Positions 23,301 through 33,346 are shown, numbered from the stretch's first letter. The stretch is 64,000 nt of DNA from Lagopus muta (GCF_023343835.1 NC_064449.1:4873778-4937777); one strand, 5' to 3'. Translations and numbers: made by a program. The notes: generated from the letters alone by a model not told the origin.

Positions 23301-26300
23301 AGTAAGCAGAGTGATAAACCTCAAAACTAACAAACCTGTGAATTGCGTAATACAAAACTGAGTTTTGTGGTGGAATAAGAAAGCAATTTTGTGAAGAAAA
23401 CTCATTTCAATGTTTTGGGGAGTTAAAAATTTGTGTCCTGTAAGCAACCTTTCCATAATTATGTCTGCTACTAGAAAAAACAAGTATAACTTAGTACAAA
23501 CGATACCCGCCAGTGTAACACCAACAACATGAAACTCCTCTGTTCCCTAGAGAGATTTGCATGCAGTGATTCACTGCAACTACAATTCAGCGTCTGATTT
23601 TATCATGGCTTATTCACATGGACTTCACATAGAATGCTGAATTCAGAAACGCATTCTGCACTTGTAAACATGCTGTGTGGAATGCAGCAGCGGTAGATGA
23701 GAATGGCTGTCATGGTGCAAAGGACAGTGGTGTCCCAGGGGGGGGCTCCCAATGGGCAGTGCCCCGCTAGGAGCTTAGTCTTTCCTTTCCTCCTCCTTTT
23801 CTTGTGTGCTGGTGTGGGTATAAACAAATAAAAGGGAATAAAGCGGTTTTTGAAGGTCAGAGGAATTAATCAGTCACAGAAATATTTTTATTATCCATAT
23901 AAATACTTAATGCACACACATAGAACTGTGGGATATCCTGGGTTGGAAGAGTCCTTGGACATCATCAGATCCAACCTGCTGCCCAAAGCAGACTCAGACG
24001 ACACCGTTATGTTTATACCATCTCTGCTGATTAACTCCCAGCAGCAACACAGCAGTGTCTCAGGTTTAGGACCAGCCCATCAGTAGCCAGAGGGAGAAGG
24101 GATGCAGCGAAATCGTGTGTACATGTATGGTAGCCAGTATTTCCTGTGTTGTCTCAGGTCATTTAATCATTTGATGTGGGCCTACTCAAGTACTCCTGGC
24201 TCTCTGTGGAGCACGTAGCCATGAGGTTATGTATTTTGTTGACTTAATAACAAAAAATATTGGCTTGGAAATTGCTGCTCACTATTGGGCTAGACTGGTG
24301 ATTCTCCATGAACAACTGCTTATTCCAAACCACGTGGCAGATTTTGTTTGCTAGATATGAGAAAGCTGAAAGCTCACTGGGACACTGAGGAGACTAATTG
24401 GCTTCAGGATTTTACCCAGCTGCTGTGCTTTGTTTAGTTACAAAATGCACAGAGTTTTCAAAGGTTGAGACTGGTTTCTTTGCATGGGAAACACTGAAGG
24501 ATTAATCTTCTGGAGACATGGCTGACGGGTCTCACCAATAAAGCTATTAAGTAGATATATGTATTAATACGTGGTTTTAGAAATCCCAGGTCCTCTAGCG
24601 AAAGGAGCTAGACTGGTGGCTAGGAACTGCTTTCTGGGCAGTGAAATAATGTGCTTTACAGAAAACTGAGCTCTCTGAGAATTATCTGTCCAGATGTACC
24701 CAGCTGGGTGGGGTTGTAAATGGGAATTTCCAAAGGTATGTTAAATCAGGCTGTAACTTGAATTCGCAGTGCTTAGAAGCTTGCTGCTGCAAGGCATATC
24801 CAAGCCATAAATCCATGCAAGCATTTAGTGTTGAAAGTGTATCATTCTTAGGAAAGAAAATTATTTTATCAACAATATTTGAAGTAACATGATCTAAGAA
24901 TTAAAAAAAAAACCCCAACACATACTTGAATTTGATTCTTCCTAACTTTGTTCTTTCCTTTGCTCTTCTTTCTGGTATTGTAGTCATCCTCAATTGCAGA
25001 TCACTGAGAGCTATTCCAAAAGAATGGGTAAAAGATCATCTTTGCTAGAATGGGACAAATGGAAGTTGTGAATTTAGGGAAATGTTTCATTGCACACTGG
25101 GGAGGTATAAGGAAATTCACCAGTGGGACTTCCCAAACCCAAAGCAGAACTGAGCCATTTGTGAAGATGGCTCAGTTCAGAAAACATTATTGCACTCCTA
25201 TTGAATGCATATGGGAGGACAGAAATACTGAGGCACTCAGTTTGCTAAGACAAAAGGAAACAAAGCAAAATATAAACCAAAACTATGATGATTTTTGGAT
25301 GTTCCTACCAACTGAATTATTCAATTTATTTCTATGCCTATAATTCTTTTCTTTCTCTATTTCATTCTATGTGTGTGAGCAGACATGACAATTAGACAAG
25401 GGATAATTTTATGCCCTTTACACAGAAGCATACTCCACACTGTTTCTCTAGAAGTCATGGCTAAATTCCAGTGATTAGATGAAAAGCACAGAAAAAAACC
25501 CCCCACAAAACAACGAGTTATGCCCTGAAGAGAAAAAACTCTCTTTATGACCACCCATAGTGATCAGTGAGCCTTGAAACTCTGGTAGGACGGGGGGAAA
25601 TGGTTTGAACTTAAAAAAGAAGAGATTTAGATTGGATATGAAGAAGTTTTGACACTGAGTGCAGTGAGGCACTGCACAGGGTGCCCAGAGAGCTGGTGCT
25701 GCCCCATCCCTGCACACAGCCACGCTCAGGGCATGGCGCTGTGAGCACTGCTGGAGCTGTGGGTGTCCCTGTGCACTGCAGGCAGTGGGAGCAGACGGCT
25801 GTAGAGCATTGCAGGTATATTGCTACAAGGCTGTGATGCATCTCCTGTCATTTATCCCTGGGAAAATTTGGAAAACATGACCTAGAGTAACATTTCTCAC
25901 GGTGTAAAACCAATAGAAGAAAATACAGAGAGCTGCTTAGTAACAGGAGAGTAGTTGAAGCGGTCGGTGTCTTGAAGAGAGCACAGGCTGCCCAGGGGGG
26001 CAGTGGGGTCACCATCCCTGCAGGTGCTCAGTGAACGTGGAGCTGAGGCACTGATGGTAAAGGCACGGTGGGGCTGGGTTGGAGTTGGACATGGTGATCT
26101 TAGATGCCTCTTCCAACCTTAATGTTTCTACGACTGTTGTCTGTTATTCTTGCCAGTGCCAGGGAATCTGGGCTGCTACAAGGATCATGGAGAGCCGCCT
26201 ACTTTGACTGGCACCAGTGAGACCTCCAATAAACTTACTATCCAGGCATGCATCAGTTCCTGCCGAAGTCAACAATTTAAGGTGATTTCTTTGACGTACA

Positions 26301-29300
26301 TTTACAAAATGTTTTAAAAGACTGAATCACGGGTGTCCAACCTTTTGGCATGCTTGGGCTGCACGGCGTGAAGAGAAATTGCCTCGGGCTGCATGTATGC
26401 TGCTCTAGGTGCCCTCTATTCCAGCTTTCTTGCTACTTTTAAGCAGGATCCTAACAGCTCAGTCTGTGGTGGGACCTCTGACCACAGACTAATCAACTTC
26501 TCCAAAGCACATGCATTCTGCTGCCAGCTTGCTTGTTCCCACAACCTCCTGCTGTTACACCTTTAAACATGACCCCTCCCTTCCTTATGCATCTTTGTTG
26601 TCAAAGTTTGCAGGCATGGAATCAGGTTATGCCTGTTTCTGTGGAAATAACCCTGACTACTGGAGATACGGGGAGGCAGCCAGTACGGAATGCAACAGTG
26701 TTTGCTTTGGAGACCATACTCAGCCTTGTGGTGGGGATGGCAGAGTCATTCTTTTCGACAGTAAGTATTGAAACAGGCTGAGTTTTTCTCAAAGGAGAGG
26801 CCTCAAATGCTGAGCAAATTAGGGGAAAGGGCTTAAAGGCAATGAGAACTGTTGAGCAGAAAAACACCTAAATTCAGTATAAAATAAAGCTGCTTTCCAC
26901 TTCAGCTTAAAGTTCCCATCCATTAATAATGTGAAATAGCTCTTCAAAGAAGCAACGCCTACTTAGGCAACTGACCCATGCTCCAGAGATTGTCTCTTAC
27001 TTCTCCAGAGCTGGTGCTAACTCTGCTCTCACAAACACTCTGTTTTTCCTCATTAAGCCAGACAAGACTTGCTCTAACTCAGTTACACAATGCAAAGCAA
27101 CAGAGAAGAACTGTGCTGGGGAAGGGTGTACAGCAAAGGTACAAACAAGTCAAGTTTGCTATTTGACCATCACTGATTTCATAATTTCTTATACATGGAA
27201 ATCTTCCTTCCTATTACTTGATGGCCACTGGGGATCTCTTCCAACTCAAGCCATTCTTTGATTCTATAATACTACAGTTTTTTAAATTCTCCCCCAATGG
27301 AGCTTTGTAGTGCTTTCCATATTGCACTAGCATGCAGGCTCATGCTGTTCTATCCACTGATTCCTTTGCTCTTGGCTTCCTGAATTCATGATGAGTAGAA
27401 GCATCCTTTGGGGCATTTCTTCTTTGAAATGACCGAGGGCTCAGCCAGCTGTTACCCTGAGCACCTGCACTGTCTTTTCTGGTGAGCAGAAAAAAGAAGT
27501 CATTCTAGTAACCACCACCTGTTTGGTTTTGCTGATTAGCAACACCTGCTCATCTCATTCCTCTTCCCCAAGGTCACTGACTTCTAATCTACAGATTGTG
27601 TTGTACGCCCGAACCCTCACTCCTGATACCTGCTGGCTTCCTGAGCTCATCATTTCCAAGTCCTTTATACACACAACACTGTCTTATCCTTTTTCTGTCT
27701 CTTCCTCACCTGCAGAGTCCCATGGGCCTCAGTGTAACATCCGAGTGTGGAGAAGAGATAGGGACAGTAAAGATGCAGTGGCAGGCATTGAAGAGTTCTG
27801 TGTCTTTAAACTGAAGTTTTTACACCCATCTGTAACTTTTACCTGTGTGTTTATGTGCTGCTGTCGTGGCCTAAAGCTGTAACGTTCAGACCCACAGCAC
27901 AGAACTGGATGGGAAGGCTGCCCACACTGCTGTGGGTGCCCCAACCCTGGAGGCATTCCAGGTTGGTTGGGGCCCTGGGCAGCCTGAGTGTTGTGGGGCA
28001 GCCAGCCCACAGCAGGGGTTGGGGCTGGGTGAGCTTTATATCCCTTCCAACCTAAGAGCTATTCTGATTCTCCTGTTCTATTTCCATTCCATACGGGGAG
28101 CTGCTATATTTTGTGGAGCACTAACCATTAGCATTCATAATTAATATTGCCTATTTGAAGAGCACCTTGCGTTTCAGTTGTTACAAACAGCACAGCCAAC
28201 CGTGGCAACACCTACAAGCCAGTTGCAAAGAGCAAACGACGCCCACTGTCCAATTTCAATTCTAGCAATACAGTCTATTCAAACAATTCCATCTACTCAA
28301 CTACATCACCAGCTGTTAGCACGGAGCGAGTGCCAAACACAGATTCTCTGTGGGCCTTTGTACCTCGGTGGGATCTTTCGCATTCTTTACATTCTCCTTC
28401 TTTCATGCACTCTCAGTCCCTCTGTGGGGTCTTTTATAGTGCAGCACTGGTGTGAGGTTTGCTGTTATGACGAGGCCGTGCTCCAGAAAAAAAAAGAGAA
28501 GTGTTTTCACTTTATTTTCTGGCAGACATGCTCTACTTTTCCTCATTCCCCCAGCTCACTTTTAATTTGCATTTATTGGAGGCCTTGCTCAGAGCCCTGT
28601 GAAAACTGAAACACTTCAAAACATGTATTTACTTTCTCCAAGGACTCTATTATAGTGCTTTCAGCTTTCAGAGAGAAGAACTCTATGGGGGAGTGATCAT
28701 TCTGATTCAAACAGTTCTGTCTGAAATATACTATTTCATATTGAATGTTTAGGATATATACATGTATGTATATATAAATACAAATACATGCATCATTTGT
28801 GTTGGAAGGGACCTATAAAGGCCATCTGCTCCCACTGCCTGCAGTGCACAGGGACACTCACAGCCCCATCAGTGCTCACAGCCCTGACCCCTGACCATGG
28901 GTGCCTCCAAGGACATATATATGTATATATATATAAATATATGCATCAAATCAGTTGGCTGGCATTAAACTTCCTCTCTAGATTCATTGCTGAATAGGTC
29001 TGCACTATAACCCTGAACAATCATTAAGGATTGTAAAGTGTCACTGGGCACGTCTTTGTACTGAGCTTAAAGGATGGGATCATAGCAAGTAATCCAGTCG
29101 ATTTGCATTAGACTTCATAACAGGCACTTACTCAAGTTACTTCATGACAATAAGGTTGATCAGGAGAAAGGATGCTCAGAAGGCACATATAAATGTTCAC
29201 AGAGACTATTAATGAACTAGAACATCTTTCACATGAGGACATTATTTTGCTCTGAGAAGAGAAGCTTGGGGTTGGGTTACTGATGTGGATAAATGCCTGA

Positions 29301-31978
29301 TGTGAGGGTGTACAGATAAAGCCAAACTCTTCTGTTTGTGATTCTGTGTCAGAGTAAGGGGCCAGAAGGAACGTATCCCAAGCAAATGCCATATGATACA
29401 TTGCTCCCAGTGCTGTGGGAGGTAAATAACCTGAGGCCAAGAGACACTGGAGGAGCAATGCCCTCATGCATAAGGCCCACCCTTATGCCCTAAAGTTTGT
29501 GCATTAGTTCCACAGAGTGGAAAGCTGTGTGTGATGGTTGCACTGCCTGCACTGGTTTCTCTTTTTTAATTTCTTTTCCCTCTCCTCTTTGTTTCACAGC
29601 CCTTATTGGTGCCTGTGGAGGGAATTACACTTCTGCTACAGCTGTGATCTATTCCCCAGATTTTCCTGACACATATGGCACAGGCAAAGTCTGTTACTGG
29701 ACCATACAAGTCCCAGGAGCATCTCAAATCCTCTTCAGCTTTGTCCTTTTTGAAATCAAAGATGCTACAGACATGGTGGAATTGCTGGATGGCTACACCT
29801 ATCATGTTCTAGCTCGTTTTAATGGGAAGAATCGGCCTCCCCACACCTTCAACATCTCCTTGGATTTTGTTATTTTGTACTTCTTTTCAGATGAAATCAA
29901 CCAAGCCCAGGGATTCGCTATCAGATACAGAGGTAAGAGGTTAGCCTTGTTCTTTGTGCATTTTTCAGTGTCATTAAAGCATGTAATTCACCCAAAAACT
30001 CCAGTCAGCTGTGTGTCATCCACAGCAACATTTGCATCTTCAAAAAGTCAATCCTACATGCATCTACCTATCAATGCAGATTGGGAAATAAAAAAGCTGG
30101 AAAAAAAAACACCAAAACAACACAACAACAACAATAACAACAGCAAATAGCAGTCCAACAGCATCTTTGGTTCAACTGAGCTCTTATCAGTGATGCACTC
30201 CAGTTATCTAGAAGGTCAGCAGGAAAAACACTGCAGCCCTTCAGTCCCACTGCTCTGATCAACAGCAGTGGAAACAAACATTCTGAGAACCCCTTCTGGG
30301 TGAAGCCCAAATTTGACATCAGACAGAATGTGCTGCCTGCAGTTCCCTAAATGGACCAGAGAGAAGCACGTGGCTGTGAAGTACAAAGCACAGCCCAGTT
30401 ACACCTGTGTAGTTGTTGATGTAATCACACTGTTGTGTTTTCAGCTGTGAAGGACAACGTGCATCAAAACAAGATTGCAGTGAATCAGACCCTTCCAGAG
30501 AAGAGAAATGAACACACAAATTTCAGCATCAACGCGGCTCGGTCGTCAAAGATACTTTATGTCATCACGACCAGTCCAAGCCATCCCAGCAGCTCCATGC
30601 CTGGTAATGTCATCTCCATTTAAGATGAGATTCATTTGCTCTGCTTTGTTACTTACTCTGTAGAAGCAGTGAAATCAGATAGGAAGTCAGAGCACTTCAT
30701 GGAGGTGGCAAAAGGTGCTGAAAAAAAAGAGCATGCATTGATAGAGCCTCGAATTAGCTTGGGTACTGCATGCAGCTCAGATATCCCAGTGCACAAAAGT
30801 GACTGCAGTTCTACAAAGAGGGTTGTGGGCACAGATGGAGCAGGTGAATGGGTGGGGGAGGTGCCACTGAAATGTGCCGTGTGTCTGGAACCAACTTTCA
30901 CGGCATCTTTACATTTGGGTTGGAAATAACACACTTCCCTTTTCTTTTTCCCTTTTTTTTTCTTTTTTCCATTCTTCTCTCTTTCTTTTCTGTTTTCTTT
31001 TCATTTCCTTTTCCTTTTCCATCTCCTCCTTTCTCCTTTCATTTTTCTTCTCCAGAGTGGACAATATACAGCCTCACAGCACTGCTCATCCTAAGCGTTA
31101 CAGCCATATTGGCCAAGATATTTCTCCACGTTGCCATGAAGTAAGTACAGAGCAGAGCTGTCCTGGGTGAACTGACATCTCAGCTCTGCTCTCCCTTGTG
31201 GTACACTTCATTTCTCTCCCTCCTGATACTTTCATATTGGTCAGATTCAAAATCAAGTTACATGATGCATATTTGTATCCTCAAGAGTGTGCCTGTATAC
31301 AATATATACATAATATGTGTGTACATATATGGAACCATAGAATGGTTGGAGTTGGAAGGGACCCCCGAAGGCCGTCTGCTCCCACTGCCTGCAGTGCACA
31401 GGGACACCCACAGCTCCAGCAGTGCTCACAGCCCCGTGCCCTGAGCGTGGCTGTGTGCAGGGATGGGGCAGCACCAGCTCTCTGGGCACCCTGTGCAGTG
31501 CCTCACCGCCCTCATTGACTTTCTTTTAATTAAATATTGAAAAGATTCCAAAAACCCCACAAATGTAAGAATTTGTATTGTGCCATAACACACAGGTTAA
31601 AAAACTGATTTTATTACTACCTTTCTATACCATTGTTTGGTCAAAAACCAACCAGCACTTCAAATCCTGATACAACTGTGCAGTATGTTGGGGGAAAAAT
31701 AAGTGTCGTAGTGGAACTTGTCAGCATTGCCAATACAACAATAACGTTATCACACTAATAGTAGCAGCTTCCCTGGTACCTTAGCACTGATCATGAGGTA
31801 ATGCTTATTTCCCAGATCCCATCAGATCCCACCTGCAAATGAAATAGAGGATTCCAGTGAGGTTACTGCTGCTGGAGAGATCTGGAGTATATTCTATCGG
31901 CCATCCACATCAATATCCATCTTCAAGAAACAGCTGCGAAGCCAACAAGACGACTGCAACCCACTGGTGGGAAACTGA
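14247..31978 (+). CDS. KREMEN1: KREMEN1, kringle-containing transmembrane protein 1 (complete, nine exons)
   Basis: Exons 14247-14325, 21390-21552, 21930-22021, 26157-26281, 26607-26760, 29600-29932, 30445-30603, 31056-31140 and 31816-31978 join in phase to 450 residues. Layout: signal peptide (1 to about 20), kringle (28-110, six cysteines), WSC domain (about 112-206), CUB domain (about 209-315), Ser/Thr-rich stem (316-368), membrane helix (about 372-393) and cytoplasmic tail (394-450) with the conserved GEIWSIFYRPSTSISIFKK. Kremen1 is a cell-surface receptor for Dickkopf proteins. The ternary complex with LRP5/6 is internalised, damping canonical Wnt signalling. The domain order and dense identity to human KREMEN1 (473 residues) leave little doubt. 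The start is the first ATG in the CpG island followed by a hydrophobic leader. The protein is slightly shorter than human, mainly in the stem. Confidence 0.95.
14326..14349 (+). repeat. GTGA tandem repeat on a splice donor
   Basis: Six consecutive GTGA units start exactly at the KREMEN1 exon 1 donor, so GT dinucleotides in near-consensus context recur every four bases. Confidence 0.95.
14833..15100 (-). mobile_element. CR1 LINE 3' end in KREMEN1 intron 1
   Basis: Plus-strand start cacggaatggttggggttgg; core ctgcctgcagtgcacaggga; distal part cttccttatacccaactt. Recent subfamily, reverse orientation. Confidence 0.92.
17690..17810 (-). mobile_element. Short CR1 3'-end fragment
   Basis: About 120 bases: cacaggatggctttggttgg then ccatgggctggctgcccccc and ccccatcc. 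Reverse orientation, truncated. Confidence 0.8.
18897..19090 (-). mobile_element. CR1 LINE fragment
   Basis: Reverse copy: gttccaaccccctgc, gcccaggctgcccagagcca, gatggggcatccacagcctc, tgttccagtgcctcaccacc. Confidence 0.88.
20155..20322 (+). mobile_element. CR1 LINE fragment
   Basis: Sense copy: ggaacaggttgcccaaggag to ccattctgtgattc. It is the same subfamily as 18,897 in opposite orientation, 1.1 kb away. Confidence 0.88.
20340..20446 (+). mobile_element. Short CR1 3' end
   Basis: The terminal part only: ggagttggactataggtgag, ggtcccttccaactcaaacc, and a doubled end ttctgtgatgattctgtgag. Confidence 0.75.
20447..20640 (-). mobile_element. Old CR1 LINE fragment, reverse
   Basis: It abuts the previous sense copy end to end: atgttggaagggatctctgg, aacttgctgaggaccat, atatctgcaaggagagagaa, cacctctccggtagacctgt. 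Confidence 0.75.
20957..21185 (-). mobile_element. CR1 LINE 3' end before the kringle exon
   Basis: Reverse copy of the recent subfamily: catagaatggttggggttgg to cactgccctcagtgtcaaaa. It ends about 200 bases before KREMEN1 exon 2. Confidence 0.92.
21390..21552 (+). CDS. KREMEN1: KREMEN1 exon 2: kringle, first half
   Basis: A 163-base exon, acceptor ttcccag. It encodes ECYTANGADYRGTQNQTSQH, AGKPCLFWNETFEHPYNTLK, YPNGEGGLGEHNYC. It is nearly identical to the mammalian Kremen1 kringle and contains sequons NQT and NET. Confidence 0.97.
21930..22021 (+). CDS. KREMEN1: KREMEN1 exon 3: kringle, second half
   Basis: A 92-base exon encoding RNPDGDVSPWCYIAEHEDGI, YWKYCEIPSCR. NPDGD-SPWCY and CEIP-C are standard kringle motifs. 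It completes six kringle cysteines. Confidence 0.97.
23915..24020 (-). mobile_element. Short CR1 3'-end fragment
   Basis: Plus-strand start catagaactgtgggatatcc tgggttggaa..., then gatccaacctgctgcccaaa. Truncated, reverse. Confidence 0.65.
25575..25805 (+). mobile_element. CR1 LINE fragment lacking its 3' terminus
   Basis: Sense copy: ggaaatggtttgaacttaaa, ggttgg-like gattggatatgaagaagt, the gtgcccagagagctggtgct core, ending at gcagtgggagcagacggct. The usual ccattctatg end is absent. Confidence 0.88.
25958..26135 (+). mobile_element. CR1 LINE 3' end next to a KREMEN1 splice acceptor
   Basis: Sense copy: cttgaagagagcacaggctg cccag..., gttggacatggtgatcttag, cttccaaccttaatgtttct. It stops about 20-25 bases before the acceptor at 26,156. 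Confidence 0.82.
26157..26281 (+). CDS. KREMEN1: KREMEN1 exon 4: WSC domain, first half
   Basis: A 125-base exon encoding MPGNLGCYKDHGEPPTLTGT, then NKLTIQACISSCRSQQFK. The GCYKD motif opens a WSC domain. Its acceptor follows a CR1 3' end by about 25 bases. Confidence 0.96.
26322..26412. mobile_element. Possible hAT-type transposon fragment
   Basis: The stretch gggtgtccaaccttttggca followed by gggctgcac and a second gggctgcat resembles the ends of hAT-family DNA transposons found in many vertebrates. Short and unconfirmed. Confidence 0.35.
26607..26760 (+). CDS. KREMEN1: KREMEN1 exon 5: WSC domain, second half
   Basis: A 154-base exon, acceptor tcaaag (the next AG, seven bases on, would delete FAG and shift the phase). 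It encodes FAGMESGYACFCGNNPDYW, then ECNSVCFGDHTQPCGGDGR. Cysteines match the WSC pattern. Confidence 0.96.
27225..27268 (+). mobile_element. CR1 terminal stub
   Basis: About 45 bases of a CR1 3' terminus: ggggatctcttccaactcaa gccattctttgattctat. Confidence 0.6.
27885..28078 (+). mobile_element. CR1 LINE 3' end
   Basis: Sense copy: tgccccaaccctggaggcat, ggccctgggcagcctgagtg, ggcagccagcccacagcagg, cccttccaacctaagagcta. Confidence 0.88.
28745..28955. repeat. AT microsatellites flanking a CR1 fragment
   Basis: Runs such as atgtatgtatatataaat at 28,760 and atatatgtatatatatataa at 28,917, interrupted by the CR1 piece at 28,795-28,915. Confidence 0.8.
28795..28915 (-). mobile_element. Truncated CR1 fragment between TA repeats
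   Basis: Reverse copy: gtgttggaagggacctataa agg..., ctcccactgcctgcagtgca, ending near tgcctccaaggac. It is flanked on both sides by TATA-type repeats. Confidence 0.8.
29600..29932 (+). CDS. KREMEN1: KREMEN1 exon 6: CUB domain
   Basis: A 333-base exon with the whole CUB domain: GACGGNYTSATAVIYSPDFP, then VCYWTIQVPGA, DMVELLDGYTYHVLARFNGK and SLDFVILYFFSDEINQAQGF. The SPDFP-TY, CYWTI and FFSD-INQ-QGF motifs are typical. Its donor is gtaaga. Confidence 0.97.
30445..30603 (+). CDS. KREMEN1: KREMEN1 exon 7: stem region
   Basis: A 159-base exon, phase 1 to phase 1. The start AVKDNVHQNKIAVNQTL and the end AARSSKILYVITTSPSHPSS match the extracellular stem of Kremen1. The middle is poorly conserved, as in other vertebrates. 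Confidence 0.93.
30936..31055 (+). repeat. Long polypyrimidine tract before KREMEN1 exon 8
   Basis: About 120 bases almost entirely C and T (blocks of ttcctttt, ctcctttc), running directly into the acceptor tccag. Much longer than a usual splice tract. Confidence 0.9.
31056..31140 (+). CDS. KREMEN1: KREMEN1 exon 8: transmembrane helix
   Basis: An 85-base exon encoding EWTIYSLTALLILSVTAILA, KIFLHVAMK. It is preceded by an unusually long pyrimidine tract (about 30936-31055). In human the matching helix is WTVYGLATLLILTVTAIVAK. Confidence 0.95.
31325..31520 (-). mobile_element. CR1 LINE 3' end in last KREMEN1 intron
   Basis: Reverse copy, recent subfamily: catagaatggttggagttgg, ctgcctgcagtgcacaggga, gtgcagtgcctcaccgccct. 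Confidence 0.92.
31816..31978 (+). CDS. KREMEN1: KREMEN1 exon 9: cytoplasmic tail and stop
   Basis: A 163-base coding part after the acceptor cccag. It includes GEIWSIFYRPSTSISIFKKQ and ends SQQDDCNPLVGN then TGA. The IWSIFY-PSTSISIFKK block is the conserved Kremen1 tail. The end of the 3' UTR is not clear from sequence: AATAAA occurs at about 33,782, 34,085 and 35,447. Confidence 0.95.
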
Positions 31979-32818
31979 AGTGTCTTTTATTTTACAGGAA
32001 CCAATCTTCTTAAAATCCAGGTGATTTGGGAATAACCCCCTTTTTTTTTCCTCCCACTCTCATACTTGTCTTCCAAAAAGTCAATTCCCAAAGTCCTTTG
32101 TGTGACTTTGTCTGTCTGCTGTTCTCTTTTGTATACTGGTGGCAATGGATTTAAGCGATGCAATAATTTTCAAATATCTGGAGCTCATCAGATCTGCAGT
32201 GCTGTCAATTACTGCGAGAAGAAAGCGTTCCCCTGCCTGTGAAATGAAAGCAGAGCTACATTTTTAAGACTAATGCCCTTAATTGCCAAAGAACTGAAAC
32301 ATCAGCGGGGATTTGATCTGCGGAATAATTTCTCTTTGATTGCAACAGACAGCATTAACTATTTTTTCTCTTTGGTAGAAGATCTGTTCACCTACAATGC
32401 TGACTTCTCATCCCACCACTGGGGATCAGCAGTGAGTGTGTCAGCCTCAGCAAGTCCAGCCCTGTGAGATACTTCAGAACATAATGACAGTGCAGGTCAG
32501 ATAAGTTGTTGGGAACAGCTGGCATTCATGAGCAGCTCCTCCAGCTATGGCAGAGCGAATTCAGTGAGAGCCATTAAAGTTCTGTAAACCTGGTTAGGAC
32601 AGAGGGTGTAAATATGAGTTTAAATATGCTGATGCTCAATAACACAGCAGACACGTGAGCATGCAGACACTGCTCTGTGTGCCTGCCAGAGGTCACTGAG
32701 TTTACAGCCAGTATTTGCCCTCCTGTTATCAACATCGAAAGCTCCTCCCCTCACGAGGACTGTAGATTTCATTGACAGAAATAGGGCACTTAAAAATCAA
32801 ACGGCGACACATTGTGCC

Positions 32819-33346
32819 TTGCTGCTCCGAAAGTAATGCCTCCTGTTTCGTGGCGTCGGCGCCCTTGTGGCTGATGGCGGCGGTGCGGCAGTAGAGGTTG
32901 AAACTTCCCACCGGTATCCCATTCCATTGCCGAGTGACAGATGGCAGCAGAGGGGCACTGACAGCATGGTGTCTGATGTGGAAGTGTGTATAAAGCAAAG
33001 GTGTGTCAATGAATTCTTCCATGCAGAAAAAAAATGACCCCGTTGACATTCATAGCTGCTTGCTGAACGTTTATGGAGATCCAGCAGAGGATGTGAGTGC
33101 ACTGAGGGGTGGGGGTGCGTTTCAGCACAGCAGCAGTGGGTCACTTCTGCTGGTGCAGGCTTTCATGTGCACGGCATGCAGGCTCTTGCTCATCACCGGT
33201 GAAAATGCATAGTTAATAGTGGTGACTATGTTGGAAAATAGTGCTTTATAGCTGAGAATTTCCTCTGTCAAATAGTGCTATCGTGCTCTTTGTATCTATT
33301 GTAATTTGTATGGAAATAAATAGGAGGCATTACTTTCAGAGCAACC
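32819..33346 (+). mobile_element. Galluhop mariner-type element, internally deleted
   Basis: Left end ctgctccgaaagtaatgcct and right end, on the opposite strand, gttgctctgaaagtaatgcc form imperfect terminal inverted repeats about 530 bases apart. This terminal sequence is the Galluhop signature of galliform genomes. No transposase frame survives at this length. Confidence 0.85.

Larger units (their letters stand above)
22022..26156. other. KREMEN1 intron 3
   Basis: A 4.1 kb intron between kringle and WSC exons. CR1 fragments lie at 23,915, 25,580 and 25,958. The stretch 22,030-23,900 is unique-looking with no recognised feature. Confidence 0.7.
26761..29599. other. KREMEN1 intron 5
   Basis: A 2.8 kb intron. 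CR1 fragments lie at 27,225, 27,890 and 28,795, and AT-rich TATA repeats at 28,745-28,950. No exon supported. Confidence 0.7.

Noticed and set aside
28745-28955. CRISPR-like or satellite array
   Set aside because: The repeats are simple AT microsatellite; there are no regularly spaced unique spacers, and the genome is a vertebrate.
30808-30842. Possible small KREMEN1 exon between stem and helix
   Set aside because: It has AG/GT borders but ends in the wrong phase for the helix exon and shows no similarity to the human segment.
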